DNA of 64,000 nucleotides, taken from Morchella semilibera. Taxonomy: Eukaryota > Ascomycota > Pezizomycetes > Pezizales > Morchellaceae. Below, piece after piece: positions 46,137-59,614 of the stretch; the stretch's first letter is position 1; every line of letters begins with the position of its first letter. Made by a program: the position numbers and the translations under genes. The DNA lies in assembly GCA_009192285.1 (NCBI GenBank), contig WBVU01000012.1, forward strand, positions 434,001-498,000, read 5' to 3'. The notes under the pieces were generated by a model. The model ran no database searches and was not told where the DNA came from. It saw only the letters and a list, made by a program, of their open reading frames with translations.

Positions 46137-47063
46137 ATGTCAGAACGTAAGGTGCTTCAGAAATAGTAAGTCCTTTAAACGCGTTAGGGAGCTTCTCTCG
46201 GCGGCTGCTAACATGTTTCTCTAGCTACCCTCCGGATTTCGATCCTTCCAAGATCGTCCGAAACAAGAACCCGAAACCCGCAGGTCCTAAGCAGCAGACA
46301 GTGCGTCTTATGGCACCGTTTAGTATGAAATGCCGAAGCTGTGGTGAGTTTATCTACAAGGGGCGAAAGTTCAACGCTCGTAAAGAGCACTCAGGCGAAA
46401 GTAAGCACCTAACCACCTCCTATCCCGTAAAGGTCTATAAGCTAAGAAGAAACCCCAGAATATTATAATATCAGTATATTCCGATTCTACATCAGGTGCA
46501 CACGATGCTCTGCGGAAATCACATTCAAGACGGACCCTAAGAACATGGACTACACCTGCGAAAAGGGCGCTGAGCGAAATTTCGAGCCATGGCGCAACCA
46601 CGATGAGGTTGAGGAAACCGAGGAGGAGCGGTTAAACAGACTAGAAGAAGAAGAGAACGAGAGTGCTATGGCCAAGCTAGAGACAAAAACCTTGGACTCT
46701 AAACGCGAGATGCAGATCGCTGACGCGCTGGACGAGATCAGAACACGCAACGCACGGAACGAGAGGGTAGATGGGGTTGACGTGTTGGAAACCCTGCTGG
46801 AAGTAAAGGATGCGGCGCAGCTAGAGAGAGAAAGGCAGGACCAGGAGGATGAAGAGGCTGCCAAGAGGGCATTCAGAACCGACGAAGATAAGTTTGTCAG
46901 GAGGGTGGTCGAGGAGGCGGATGAACCCCTAGTCCAAGCAGGACCATCTGCTGCCATAGCCGAAGAGAAAGTGGAGATCCCAACGTTCAAGAAGACGATT
47001 AAGAGAAAGCGAGACCTGGGTGCTGCCCTAGGTATCAAAAAGAAAGCGAAATCACTTGTATAG
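46137..47063 (+). CDS. YJU2: Pre-mRNA splicing factor Yju2/CWC16 (CCDC94 family)
   Basis: Spliceosome factor that acts at the first catalytic step. Exons 46137-46165, 46225-46400 and 46459-47063 sum to 810 nt (269 aa) in frame. The start [20 protein letters not shown] is the family N-terminus. It is followed by [20 protein letters not shown], then [20 protein letters not shown] after intron 2: the four cysteines of the zinc site (CRSC, CTRC) are present. [20 protein letters not shown] is a hallmark block. The C-terminal half is charged and coiled-coil-like, ending in a basic [20 protein letters not shown] tail. Acceptor AACCCCAG was preferred for intron 2, but an upstream AAGAAG acceptor would also keep frame and add three residues. 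Confidence 0.93.
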
Positions 47064-48252
47064 GGAGTGCCTCATGAAATATAAACCTGGTCCGTGTCTT
47101 TTTTTCATTCTTTTTTTTTCATATGCGGGCCATGGTTAATTGGGCCTCCGTTGTTTTATGTTGGGGATATCTTTAGTGACGCGCCCTAGTAACTCAACCA
47201 TTTTGCTCTTCCTTTCTTTTCTTTAATTTTTTTTTTTTTCCTTTTTCCTTTTTCCTTTTTCCTTTCACATAATAACTACCACTCCCAATCTTATATATAT
47301 GGCACCAAACACCTATATGTATATTTTGAATGTCCCGCCGCCCGAGTTCCTACATGTATGTGAGCCCGGCTTACCATCTACAGTGATTGTTGCATATCGG
47401 TAAATGCTGGTAACGACTATCGCGGCCCGCTGGTACCCTTGCTTGAACTCTACTACTTTTCGGTCAGAAGAACGGGTAGTCCGCACAAGATGTTTAGCAC
47501 GTACTGTATGTAACGGTTTTACCGGTCCCGCAGCCGCTCGGAATCCTGCCATTCCATATCTGTCAGCCCGCATATGACATCAACCCTTCAAGTAAAGAAA
47601 CCACATCATGTAGGTGTAGTTGTAGGTACATTAGAGTATATGTAGTTCATGTTGGCTCATGTACCCCAGTAGGATACTCTACATCTTAGGGATCTTCCAA
47701 CATCAACACTTCAGATTTCGGTTGCTTTGACCGCAAATGTACATCATAGTGGCATCGTGGCCTTAAGGATCTATCTAAATACTCGCTCTACCTAGATACA
47801 GTGCCTTTAAACGCAGAACATTAGCAATAGTAGCAATAGCAATAGCGCTCACACTCCTAGTACTCTGTCTTAGTACTTAAATCACCCCAGACCAATGTCA
47901 CATGATAGAATACAAATTTGAACGGCCCAGGATAACACCCAGTCTTAGTTTCAAAAATAACCCTAATGCCTAGATGCAAAAATTCACCAACCGAAGCACA
48001 TGAAAATGGCAGTGGGTGCCAACAATATAGGACGGGTAAGGACACAGATATAATAGAATAAACAGAAAACAATCATTTCAGAGGTATCGTAACGATATCA
48101 GCCGTAAATGTCCAAGAAAAAGAAAAAAATAAACCATGCACCGTCCAGTTAGTTATATAAGACACCCGCAAATTAAACATACTCCAACAGATATATGTCC
48201 CCCAAACCCCGAAACCTTTTCCCACTTTTGAATCCCATGAGAGACTGATTGT
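47064..48252. other. Intergenic, convergent 3' ends
   Basis: Between YJU2 (+) and velB (-). It has T-rich tracts with a cttttt repeat (47215-47265), one TACATGTA (47351) and a short agcaatag tandem (about 47824-47845). No gene seen. Confidence 0.5.
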
Positions 48253-49626
48253 CTAGACCTCTGGGCCATCGCCTTTATCGCGACGTATCGGAATTTTAAT
48301 ACCTGGGGCAAAAGGAATTAGCATATCGATCATGAATGAATGAATTGATAACTGGAATCAAGGCTTACCCTGGGTCGCAAAGCACTTGCTAAGGTTTGTG
48401 CTCTCAATTACGCCCGGGAACTTTTTGGCGCTGAAGACGTGGAAAACTTCGGAGAAAGCACTCGCAAGGACCGGAGCCGATCCAGTATTCAAACCTGCGC
48501 CATCGCCCCGCCCGACATTGACGAAGTTCATTTTTAATCTGTAAAGGCAGAATACAATTAGAAAGTGCCCCAATAATATAATATCTGGCGCAAGAATGGG
48601 GCCCTACCTAAATGATCCCTCAGTTCTAACTGAAAGATCTTGAAGAATGAACCACACACCGATCTTGTTGTCAGGATCTGTCAATTTAAATGCACTGGCG
48701 CTCAGGCTACCGATTAGGTTTCTTGTAAACATTCCTGATGGTGTTTGCTGAGGCGGCTGCTGCTGTTGAGGTGGCCCATGCATACTGTTAGGATAATAGC
48801 CTTGAGGCGCACTGTGTTGTTGCCCATAGTGCATCAGAGACTGGTGTTGCATTGGCTGGTGTGGGGGTTGCGCGCTATATCCAGGGTACGGGTTTGGTGG
48901 CTGTTGGTGCATGGGCTGCTGTGGGGGGTATTGAGAGTGCTGTAGTGGCTGTTGGTGGGGGATGTGATGGTGGGCTTGCGGGTGCGGGTGGGGAGGTGGG
49001 GTCGGAGGTGGAGGTGGGTATGATGATGAGGTCGCCGCAGAAATTGAGGGCGAGGTAGCGGAATGCCGAACAAGATTTACTTCGCGATTTGCGTCTGCAG
49101 ACCATAAGTCCACGGTGAGGACGTAGAAAGATGTATCCACCTCACTGCAAGCACACAGACTTTAGCTCCGGGATCTTGCATACGGGAAGATGGGACGCCG
49201 CGAACTCACTTAATGTCAACCTCCTTTCCCGTGGTCGCGTCCTTGACCACGAGCCGTACGCAAGGCGGGGGAGTAATTGGCCGACGATCCTGCGGAAACC
49301 CGTTAGCACGCGATCTCCAACTTCACAAGGGATCACCGTACCTTGTCTCCAAAACCACACATCCTAGCCCTGATGGGCTGCTGCTTGACTTCGAGACTGT
49401 AAATACGGTTCCCATCACCTCTGCATGATTGTGAAGGTGGCTCATGTTGTTGCTGCTGGAGACTCTGGATCATTCCATTATTCGGTATTCCATTATTTGG
49501 TGGCGGCGGTGGTGGTGGTGGGCCGGATTGGGATGAGGACGAAGACGACGACACTCTAGTCATCGGGGGTGGTGGGATTGAATGGTGGTTTCGTTCATGA
49601 TGCTGAGAAACGTACATTGCGTTCAT
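48253..49626 (-). CDS. velB: Velvet-domain regulator VelB
   Basis: Velvet protein that pairs with VeA or VosA to control development and secondary metabolism in the nucleus. Exons 49626-49342, 49289-49210, 49144-48608, 48538-48369 and 48302-48253 sum to 1122 nt (373 aa) in frame. A P/S/Q-rich N-terminus leads into the velvet fold: YSLEVKQQPIRARMCGFGDK, DRRPITPPPCVRLVVKDATT, GKEVDINEVDTSFYVLTVDL, then after a long P/Q/H-rich insert MFTRNLIGSLSASAFKLTDP, IGVWFILQDLSVRTEGSFRL, KKFPGVIESTNLSKCFATQG and the end IKIPIRRDKGDGPEV. The disordered insert inside the velvet fold (about 90 residues) separates VelB from VeA and VosA. The upstream intergenic region is 3.8 kb, which is long for this window and suggests extensive control sequence. 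Confidence 0.95.
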
Positions 49627-52600
49627 GGGTGTTGTGTAATAGGCTATGAGGAGCTTGATATTTCGACTTGAGGGTTGTAGGGGCTTAGGCTAGGCCAAAG
49701 CTCTCTATTTGAATGTTCAAATCCCGACGAAGGAGAGGGGAAAAAGGAAAGAAGAAAAAAAAAAAAAAACGGGGAAGTGGCGTTTCTCCCAGGTTTCACG
49801 GCTCCAGGTCTCGAGATAGTTGTTGTAACGTTTTTTTTTTTTTTGGTTGGTTGGTTGGATTCCCTCGATCGACCCTTTTTGACTTTTGACTTGTCTTTCT
49901 TTTTTTCTTTGCTGTCCCGAGCCTGGATCCTTATAGCACTCCCGCAGAACTCACAATGATCACCTCTGCGCCCAAAGCACCCAATTCTGTGTGACTCGGA
50001 TTCTCGGCTGGTCTGCTGACTAGGCGGCAGGAGAGAGCTGCTGGCGAAACAGTTCGAGATAACCACAGCCGCTGGCAATCAGACGTTGCAGAGGAAGAGA
50101 GTGAGAATCCCGAACCAGCAAGGAAGTAACTGAGGAGTACAGGGGACTAGCGGCGGAGAAGTAGAAGGAGGTGGTGGAAGAAAGGCACGAGGGGGAATGG
50201 GAGGATCTATCTAGGGCGCGGAGGGGCCTGTAGAGGTGGGGAAGAGAACAGGATGATGGAATCGAAGTATGATGATACAGCACACGGGAAGCAGGCCGAC
50301 TATCTGCGCATGAGCACGTACGGTATGGATGCATGCAATTCAGCGGCCAGGCCACAACAGCCAGTTGGGTTGTTGAGTGATTGACACGTTTGACACAGTG
50401 GCTCTGAGGACCTTTACAGTACCTTCCGTCTACTCTGGATTGTACCTTGGGTCAATTGCGTTTGACAGATCGGTACGGATCAATTAGTCGATAACGGGGG
50501 GGGATATCATGTCTTGGAGTTCAGTACATAGAGAAACAGGTGGGGAATACAAGGAACCCACATGGAACATGAGCTGCCATAAGAAGAAATGGAAGTGATA
50601 GAGGGGGGGGGGGGGGGGGGCATACAATTAAAGTTGGCCCACCAGACAGAGAGTAGAAGAAGACGGTGCTTCCGGGACCGGGATCAATGCCCACATGAAG
50701 TACCAGTAAATGATGTTGATGGCCTGAAAGAGCACGAAGGATCCACCGGCGTCTGACTTCTCTTCAATGGAGATCGTTCTTATTTACCGAACTCTTTCCA
50801 ATCAAATCAACCCCCAACGAAGATCAGAAAAGCCATAATTACTTTTCCCCCCCCCCTTCTAACACTGCCGCCTATGTATGGCGCTCACTCCAAATGTCTC
50901 TCCTGACGTTGTATGTACCTACTTGCTTGCTGCTTGCTGCTTGCTGCTAAAGGATAAGACCAGACAGCCGGCAGGAGCGCTATGTACGGCTATTTGAAAT
51001 GAATACATGTAGTTAAGATAGGCCTAGGTAAGGGGAGGGGAGGTATGTGGGAAGGCAAGAGAGAAAAAAAACCGAGAACCCACCATCAACTGAGCGAGCC
51101 ATGCAGAGACAGCGAATAAATGGTATTGAGATACCTAGGCTGTAAGTTATGTACTTTGATAGAGTGTTAGATGGACCCGCCCATGTTTGAGTATAGTTGT
51201 TCCGGGCAAGCAAAGAATGGATAATTATCGATGATAAGAGGGGTAAATGCTACTAACTACTATCATACCGTGTCAAGCGGTGGCTTCCTGGGTTGGGCAC
51301 ACAGTGGATTTTACCTCTCATCAGAGCCCTGGAAGGAGTTATTATTAGTTGTAAGAAGTCTCTACGACAGGGTTAGCTAGCACATGTCTACAGTACCGTA
51401 AACAAGTAGAATCTCACAACGTAAGCATCGCAATTGAAAGTTCTTCTTAGACATACACCAACTCTACGGTCTCTACCACTCAAGTGGAGAACAGTAGTAG
51501 CAATACCTAGAGAAGCACCTACTGTACCTACATGAAATAGCTTCTTAATCACATGTGCTAAAACCACGTATTCTACATCTTAACCAGAGATTTCGAGGTG
51601 ACTCTTTCTACTCTCCTCCCACCCAACCCTCCCTGATTTTATTTTCTTTTGGACCCCTCAAGCCTTCACTTCTTGCCCGACAACATCTGTTTCCCCCGTG
51701 GCGTTCCAAACAAATCCTTGCAAACGTGTTCCTTGCCCGCAACTGCAAGAATCAGCCCAACCATGCAAACAATCGCAAACCGTGGTTCGTCACACCTTAT
51801 CGTTGCTTTTCCGGTAGTTGGTGGGGGGAGGTCTGCATTCGAACAAACATCCGACGTATCAGTAAACGTGAAAAGGCCACCTTGTCGTTGAAACTTGAGG
51901 TGGAAGGGAAAGGTGTTGATAGGTTGGGCAACCAAGTACTAGCGCATTTCCCCAAATCTCAACCCTGCGCTGGAATACTAGCTTCAAGCACGACAGATTC
52001 AACGTGTCCCAGCACACTGGATCCTTGAAACGAAACATTGTTCGACCTGTCCCAACCCCTCAAATGTCTCTAGGAGCTCCCAATCAACCCCACGAACAAT
52101 AATAGCATGGGCAAATACGCAGCCTGTCTATCGTCTTTGCACCAAACCCTCGGAAAGTCCCCCTTCCCCTTCCCAACCCGTGCCACCCACGCACACAGGA
52201 ACTCGCCTTATCATCCGATCGGTCCCAGCTTTCACTCCTCACTTTCCAGTCGATCGGGGCATAAAAAAAATGTTTGTTCTTCAGGCCCACCACTAAATAC
52301 GACTCCGCACACCCCCATCAGTGGTCGTCCACGAGAAACAAGGCCACCCCTAGGCATGAATGGACGAGCACATATGGAGGGCCATGTCCCCCCCCCCCTC
52401 TTCCTCGTCCCGACGGGACGGGCAGTCTAGGTACACTATGGGAGTATGTTCACCACACCAGACCCCCGGGTGTTTTATTTCTCCAGGCGGAAAGAGACAT
52501 AGATGAGAAAAAAGACTCCCTTCTGGTCCAAGCCACCCGGCATAAGAGAAACATCCAGAAGGATAATTCCCGCAGGCATTGCACGGCCAAACGTTCGGTA

Positions 52601-53422
52601 GACTTACCGTACTGTCCGTACCCGCATTTGGTCCTGCATAGCCAAAAAAGCTCGAACCCCATGAGTACCAAAAACGAGCGGCTGGGGATCATCCAGATCC
52701 GCTGACATGAAAAAATAGAAAAAGGCTTTCCTCGCATAAATAACAAATACCATTTCCGATCTTTGGGTACTCCCATGCGTCGTGACACCAATCGATATAT
52801 ATATCATCCACCCATCCGTTTGATGTTCTCGATTGGGGCCTGCGGGCTGACATCAGTCGGGAAGTCCAATCTTCTTTTCTTTTTCTCTCTCTTTTGTATC
52901 CTGGCTCAATACTGCAAGGTTCCGGGATTGAATAAGAAAGGTACATACGGAAATTATTGGATTTCCAGGTTGTGAGGTATCTTGGATCTTCAACCTCGAA
53001 AAGAGGGGTACCATTTCGTTCCAAGCTTAGGGGCGTGCAGTGGTCGAACCTATCAGGGTGTATCAAAACCATGGAACCACGACATCCTTGAGGTATAAGT
53101 ATATATCTTTTCGCCAGCCAAACAAGATGAAACAGATGCCATATGCGCCCGATAATCATAAGAGGCCCAATTAAAAGTGAACATTTCTATCTCAAGCCCA
53201 TGCCATTCAATCTCCAGGACAATACTAAAAAAAAAAAAAAAAAAAAAACAGAGAGAGAGAGAGAGAGAGAAAGGAGAAAAAAAGAAGCCCTGAAAACCCC
53301 AGCATTTACAAAAAGGAAAGAAAATATAGCAGGAAGAACAATTAGAGAAGAAAAAGAGAGATCCCGTTTACGCCGTTAATTTGAGAGCAGTGGGTATGAA
53401 ATACAGAAAATCCCAAATCCAT
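49627..53422. other. Long intergenic region upstream of velB
   Basis: 3.8 kb with no convincing gene. It has a G18 run (50603-50620), TACATGTA at 51004, a poly-A tract (53228-53248) followed by a GA microsatellite (53250-53270). ORFs of 80-157 aa on both strands (for example 51555-52028 and 52689-53159) show neither family resemblance nor splicing logic. Confidence 0.5.
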
Positions 53423-54445
53423 CTACTTAGTGATCTTCTTTTTGAGACCGAACAGCTTATCCTTGCCACGGTCCGCCCAGCCACGGTAGTCAATTTTGCT
53501 GTGATCGATAGGTTCGTTCTGGCTCTTTCCATTGGCGGAGCCATTAGCGGCGGTGACACCGTTGGAGGTGTTTTTGGTGAGCCTACGCTTCTCTTCCTCC
53601 TCACGGGCTAGGGCGGCCTCGATCTCCTCTGGGTTCATGACGTTTCCAGCTCCCTTTATATAAAAAAAAATGTTAGCCATTACCGATTTTAAACAAGCGG
53701 ATTGGCGACTGAAGTCTAGAGGGGTAGAGCAGAGTATAGGAGCTATGGAATACGGGTAGGGGGGACATCTTTCATGCATATTTGGGTTTTTCCAAAGAAT
53801 AACTCAATAGACAATAGACCTTCGTCTAAGCACTATTCATTGGGTACCCAGGCGGAGGTCCGCAGTTTCCGGGTCATGTATACCCAAAGCTTCAACCTCG
53901 ATTGCAGCGAAAGAGTCCCCTCGTTCCTTTTTAACACAGCTCATACTCCTCCACTCTGCTTGAACCTCTGCTAACCTCAATGGTGGAATATAACATACCC
54001 CTCGTCCAGCATGGAAATCACCATTGCCAAAGGTCTTTGGAGCCTCCTCGACATCCTGCGCAAGGCGCGCCTTCTCGGGATAGTTTGGGTCGTTCTGGGC
54101 CATGTTTCCCTATATACCGCCAAAAGCCAGCCTTATGTCAACAACGCAGCTCCCAGCTCTATAAAACTGACAATGAAGAAACCGAATTTGAGCAGGCAGT
54201 TGGAAAGCAAGGTAACATATAAATGAAAGAAGACGAGGAGAGCAGACGCAGGAGTACTTACGTTTCCGCCACGACCAGTAGTATAGACTGGGCTCTTGAG
54301 GACTGGGATCTTCAAATTATCCTCCGTCTCCACATTATCGACGGGCCCCACATTTCCGGCGCCTCCTCTGCCTTTAAATGCGCGCCTTGGGGTCCGATCA
54401 ACCCCCCGAACGTTAGTCACGGAAAACGTAATGTCTCGACCTCAT
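53423..54445 (-). CDS. DUF3602 protein with GRGGAGN repeats (PAR32-like)
   Basis: Small protein of the fungal DUF3602 family, whose yeast member Par32 links TORC1 to ammonium transporters. Four exons: 54445-54421, 54371-54262, 54109-53999 and 53653-53423 sum to 477 nt (158 aa) in frame. The repeat appears three times: RRGGAGNVGPVD, TGRGGNGNMAQND (across intron 2) and AGRGGAGNVMNPE (across intron 3). A K/E-rich middle (EIEAALAREEEEKRRLTKNT) precedes a basic end, GWADRGKDKLFGLKKKITK. The first exon is short (MRSRHYVF) and inferred from frame closure; its 49-nt intron is the least certain part. If it is wrong, the start lies further upstream. The molecular role is unknown beyond the family. Confidence 0.78.
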
Positions 54446-56889
54446 TGGTTTTTCTTTTTCTTTTCTTTCCTTCAATTTCGGAGGTGGGGGGGGGGGTGTA
54501 GGGAGTAAGTAGGGGATTATGATGGGATAGGAGAGGAGTGCCGAACCATGGAGAGACTAGAAAACCAAAAAAATATTAGGACCATCATTTTACAGTCAAT
54601 ACAGTTTGTCACGAAGTAGATGACCCCCCGGGGGGGGGGGGGGTTCGGAGGTTAAGGGAAACTAGAGGACGCACAACGGAAGTAGTGGTGCTTTCGCGCT
54701 CTGGCGACGCATTGGTCATGACGGGAATGGTCGGGATCATGTGCGTGAATTCCTTTTTTCTTTTTCTTTGCTTTTGCGCTCGGTACGTTGTTGATGATGA
54801 TGATATGGAATGGGGAGGAAGGAGAGATGGAAGAGGTGGAAGAAGAAACAACCACAAGAAAAAAAAAAGATTAGATGAGAAGGTATAGGTACTGGCGCGA
54901 TTTTCAGGGCGAGTGAAGTTATATACTAGCTCTCCCTGGCTAAAATCAGGGCCTACCTACCATAGTAGACCCCCCCTCCGCCCCTCGAGAGTTTCTAGTC
55001 TTCGACCTCACTTTAGATACATTTACATGTAGCTATGAGTGAGTCTGTGTGGCTAGCTACATGTATCTAGGCAATATGATGTTCCAAACACAACATCGAT
55101 TCGGTTCGATTGTGCCATCCAAGCACCTTCTTCCGCAATTTCTCTCTATCTCTCTACTCGGAGTGCTTCATGTTGATTACTTTACTTCACTCTCAAGGCT
55201 ACACTTATAGAAATCTGGCAAAAGGAGAATAGATATAAGGTAAGAAAAACTGCACTGGGCAAAAATTTAGGTAATATATTGTTTTTGTCGTTGCAACGCA
55301 TGCATTCACTCAACTCAGACAGGGACCGGGTAGGGTAATGGCGGCGGTGATTGGCCCTCTCTGTTAATTCCTACATGTGGAAAGTTGTAGTAAGACTACA
55401 TCATAGTTAGGTAGTAGGTAGAATTAAGCTGGATGTAGAGGGTGAGAAGGAGAGAGAGAAAGAGAAAAAAGAAATGAAGAGAGAAAAAAAATGTTTTACG
55501 GGAGGATGACACCTGGTTTGGAATGTAGAAACGAAGGGGGCGGGCGGTCTGCGAGCCCTCAGCTCAACCTGTATAATACCGAGTGGGTCTCAGTTGGGGA
55601 AAGAAGGGCTTTTACTGTTGACAATAGGTGGTCGTGGTTGTGGTGGTTGTGGTTGTGGTGGTGGCTGTTGGAGGCTCAAACACGACACCCGCCCTACCGC
55701 ATCGTAGAACTACATATGTAACTGCCGCGTAGAGGAATTTTTCTTCTTCTTGCCTACATGTAGTTTCGTTGATTCGGGGGACAGACAGGGGGGGTTTTAA
55801 ACACATCTTACATAACAACCATCAACCCCCGTCTGTGGGTTAGGTTACAATATACCTAACTCGTGGCGGCCGGTCTACCTCTATGACCTACATATATTCC
55901 CTAGCGGATGTTTCACGAGGAGTTCCTTTTTGTTGAATTTTTTTCGGAGGGCTATTTTTGCCTCCTGTGCAACTGCGGCACTTGATCATCGGATGAAGGG
56001 ATTTAAGGGAAGGGAGGGGAACATGAGAGTGAGACAGTTGGACGTGATGCTGTCCCGGCCACTGATTTGTTTTGTGTTCCAGCCAGGGTTGCGTTGAAAC
56101 AGAAACGAACCTATTGGCCAATGTCAGGGTCCACCACATATTCACATATGTTAATATGCGCCGTGATAATTGGATACATGATGTACCTACTTACTTACCT
56201 ACATCTTATCTTCAGTCAAGAGTTGCAACTCCATTACTACTATTACAATTACCATACCAACCTACCAATCGGTAGCCTTATCATTTCCCACCAGTTTAGA
56301 GTAGTTGCTACGTAGAAGCACAGCAGGAAGGCAGCAGCAGCACCAAGCATTTGCGATATGACAGGGCCTAGCCGGCAATCGATAAGGAGTGAATGATTGA
56401 TTGGAGTGCTGTTTGCATGTGATTGTTAATGCGACGGATACAGAATAATCATCCCCAGTACCATTGTACATACCCACAAGGGTGCCCCTCCCTGAGTACA
56501 TGTAGGTACCTGTAGTTAGGTAGAACAAGTACCATGTAGGGTACATTTAGGTACTTACTCTAGAATAGACTACGGCGGAAACAAGCGAGAGAGAGGGGAA
56601 AAAGACCCCGGCCCGACCGCCACACAGACCGTGGGGTGCGGAGATTCCGTGTAGAATTCGGAATTAGGGAGACAGGGACCTTTTATTCTTGGCCTGCAGG
56701 TCATTGCGTCACAATAATAATAATAATGATAATAATAATAATCAACATCAAAGCTAACCGTCCATGCTGTTACATCGATCCCATCACCTCAAAGATAGAT
56801 ATCGCGATATCAAAATACATCTTATTAATACCAATCAATATTTATCATCAACTTACTACCCTCAATTGGACCCCCCCCCCTCCCCCTCA
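54446..56889. other. Divergent intergenic region
   Basis: 2.4 kb between the DUF3602 gene (-) and NMA1 (+). G/C homopolymers at 54484-54496 and 54626-54643, TACATGTA at 55024, 55058, 55755 and 56497, a TGGTTG-type repeat (55628-55668) and an AAT repeat (56714-56740). No gene seen. Confidence 0.5.
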
Positions 56890-58001
56890 ATGGCCGCCAC
56901 ACTTTCTCCCCCGCCTAGTGAGTCCCTCGCCACCTATGTGTTCCCCTCCGCACGGTTACAGCGTCATCTTTCAGACCCAACCAAGACGCCCCTCGTGCTC
57001 GTAGCCTGTGGCTCCTTCTCACCAATCACGCATATGCACCTTCGTATGTTCGAGATGGCAGTCGACCATGTGAAGCAGAATATGGCCGCCACATATGAGG
57101 TCGTGGGCGGATATCTATCACCTGTCTCGGACAGCTATAATAAGGCTGGCCTTGCGAGTGCCTTGCACCGGTATGCATTCCCGGAACTCAATATACCCCC
57201 CGTCTATAAACCTGCGATGGTCTATGTGCATAACTAGGGGCTAACTTGACCCTGGAGAACAGCGTCCGCATGTGCGAGCTCGCATGCAATGAGACCTCCA
57301 CCTGGCTCATGGTGGACCCTTGGGAAGCACTTCAACCCACCTATCAGCCCACCGCCATCGTACTCGACCACATCTCCACATGTATCAACACCCATCTCGG
57401 TGGCATCTCCGGCGTCCCCGCAAAAATCATGCTCCTCGGTGGCTCCGACCTTCTGCAGACCATGTCACAGCCCGGCGTGTGGTCCGCCGCCGACCTAGAG
57501 CACATCCTCGGCGGCTACGGGGTGTTCGTGATTGAGCGCAATGGCGCGGATGTCAGCGAGGCGCTGGCGCCACTGCAGCGCTGGGAGGACAATATCATTA
57601 TCGTGAGGCAGCTGATTGCTAACGATATTAGCTCTACACGCATACGGCAGTTCATCAGGCAGGGCATGAGTGTGAGGTACTTGTTACCCGCAGTGGTGAT
57701 CGAGTATATCAGGGAGCATAGGCTCTATGGCGAGCATGAGGAATTTAGAGAGACGAGGAGCAGTAGTATGCCGCCGTTGTGTACGGTGAAGGCAGCGGAG
57801 GGGGAGGGGGGGCAGACGGGGCAGGAGAGTGGGTCGGAGGTGCCGAGGCCGGCGTGCCCGGTGAGGTGTATGAGTGCGCAGAGGGTAAGGGGACCGAGTA
57901 GGTTGAGGGAGGAGACTGTGGAGGATGATGGTGAGGCGGTGGACGAAGGGATGCAGACGATGGAGGAGGAGTATACGAGAGGGCGGAGGCCATCCTCGTG
58001 A
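56890..58001 (+). CDS. NMA1: Nicotinamide/nicotinate mononucleotide adenylyltransferase
   Basis: Makes NAD (or its deamido form) from NMN/NaMN and ATP. Exons 56890-57170 and 57263-58001 sum to 1020 nt (339 aa) in frame; the intron starts GTATGC and ends GAACAG. The start MAATLSPPPSES follows a C-rich leader. The nucleotidyltransferase signature is VLVACGSFSPITHMHLRMFE (the GxFxPxxxxH dinucleotide-binding motif), then GGYLSPVSDSYNKAGLASAL, RMCELACNETSTWLMVDPWE, KIMLLGGSDLLQTMSQPGVW, GVFVIERNG and the ATP-binding ISSTRIRQFIRQG near the C-terminus. A C-terminal extension of about 80 residues rich in E, G and R lies beyond the usual end and looks disordered. Confidence 0.94.
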
Positions 58002-59614
58002 GCTCTTCCTCTCCCCCTTTCCTCCCTTTCTTGTTTGACTACTATTTGTTTATAGAATTCAATGGCCCCTCTTTTTTTGTATTTTTATCATGGTAAATGA
58101 TCTTTCTTGTCTTTGGGTAAAAATGGGGGATAGGGTTTATTGTATTTCTATTATTATGTATCTAAGTATCTACATGTAGTCGTTAATTTAGAATTTTTAG
58201 GTAATTAAGATATAAGGTAGCCATAGGCTTTCCAACCCCCCATTGCTATATTCCCATCCCCATCCAAGTATCTACCAAATTAACCCCCCCCCCCCCCCCA
58301 CTCCCAAGGCTGAATTGTCAAAACCCAGGTACGCATGTTTCAGGCACCCAACATAACCCCAACTAAGTGCCCTTCCTCCCGAATCATGTAGATATTTACA
58401 AATACCCTATTCTACTTACTAATCACCACCCAATCACCGTGCAGCGCACTACGCACACTCCCCTTGACTCCTTGATGATCTTGTAATTACTGATCTACTC
58501 TACAGACTCATTTGAGCCCCCCCCCCCCCCCTCGAACGCAGCACAGTGGGGGCTAATCTCTCCACTGCCAAACTAAGTAACTAAGCCGCATGCAAAAACA
58601 TCACCCGGAGTGCACGTTCGGGTTCCGGTTAGGGCCTCCAGCCTGACCATGACACAATGGATCAAATAAGACGATGGATTATATATATATATAATAAAAT
58701 AAAATAAAAGACAAAGGTCACTGGACCATGGTGAGAGAAAGAAAGAGTAATCTACTTATACTGAGTGTAGCTACATGTATTTTACGGTCTAGTGGCCAGC
58801 TCGGGAAAGCACCATGATCGATGGCCATGGCTAACACCACCGGTGGTATACCTACATGCACACACGTTAGCCACCTACCCCCCGAGAGGGGGGGGGGGAC
58901 AGGTCATAGTTCGTGGAGGTCATGATCATGCGGTCGTGTGAGCAGCTACTACTAGCAGCGGGTTTGATCGGAGGATTGGCAATTGTCTTGACAAAAGCCT
59001 GTGTGCAATATTTATTGGTCTTTTTTTATTATTATTATTTTTATCTTTATTTTTTGATATTGCTCAGCTAAAACCGAGACCTACTTGACTTGTATGTAAA
59101 TGTATGCTAGGGAACACCGGTCGATAGAAAAAACTGTATTAAAATAAAAATAAAAAATAACAAAAAAACCTATATATAAGTACATGTATATATCCCAAGA
59201 AAGGAAAGAGTAAAAAGAGTAAAAAGAGTTATCATCACACTATAACAAATGTAGTATCAGATCCTACACAAGCCAGCCCTAGAGTGTAGAGTAGAGTACA
59301 TGTAGGTACAGTCTTGCAGCGGTATACACAAACAGAAAAAATGAGGGGGAAAAAAAAGAACGGGAAATAAACAATACCAACTACAAAGTGTGATGAATAG
59401 CGAAGGACCAGAACGCCGCCCAACCCTATTAACGAAGGGGGAAGGAAAAAAAGTGTACCATAATATTCACCCAGAAACTGTTGCGGACCCTGGTCTCTCT
59501 CTTTTTTTTTACAAAGAAAAAAGAACAAAAAAAAAGTTATAAACCTACCCGCCCCTCCCGCCCTCTCTCCCGCGTCTCTTTTATATATCTTGGCTTATCT
59601 TCATGTAATTTCTT
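58002..59614. other. Intergenic, convergent 3' ends
   Basis: Between NMA1 (+) and the ankyrin-like gene (-). C14 (58286-58300) and C15 (58518-58532) runs, a G10 run (58889-58898), AT repeats (58681-58692), and TACATGTA at 58171, 58772, 59181 and 59297. No gene seen. Confidence 0.5.

Noticed and set aside
51555-52028. 157-aa plus-strand ORF
   Set aside because: No domain, no family feel, overlapped by ORFs on the other strand; composition looks random.
52689-53159. 156-aa minus-strand ORF
   Set aside because: No recognisable motif, and no plausible exon neighbours.
57020-57060. Missing histidine in the NMNAT motif (THMH in place of HxGH)
   Set aside because: Eukaryotic NMN adenylyltransferases vary at the first histidine of this motif (for example TNMH), so this is normal for the family.
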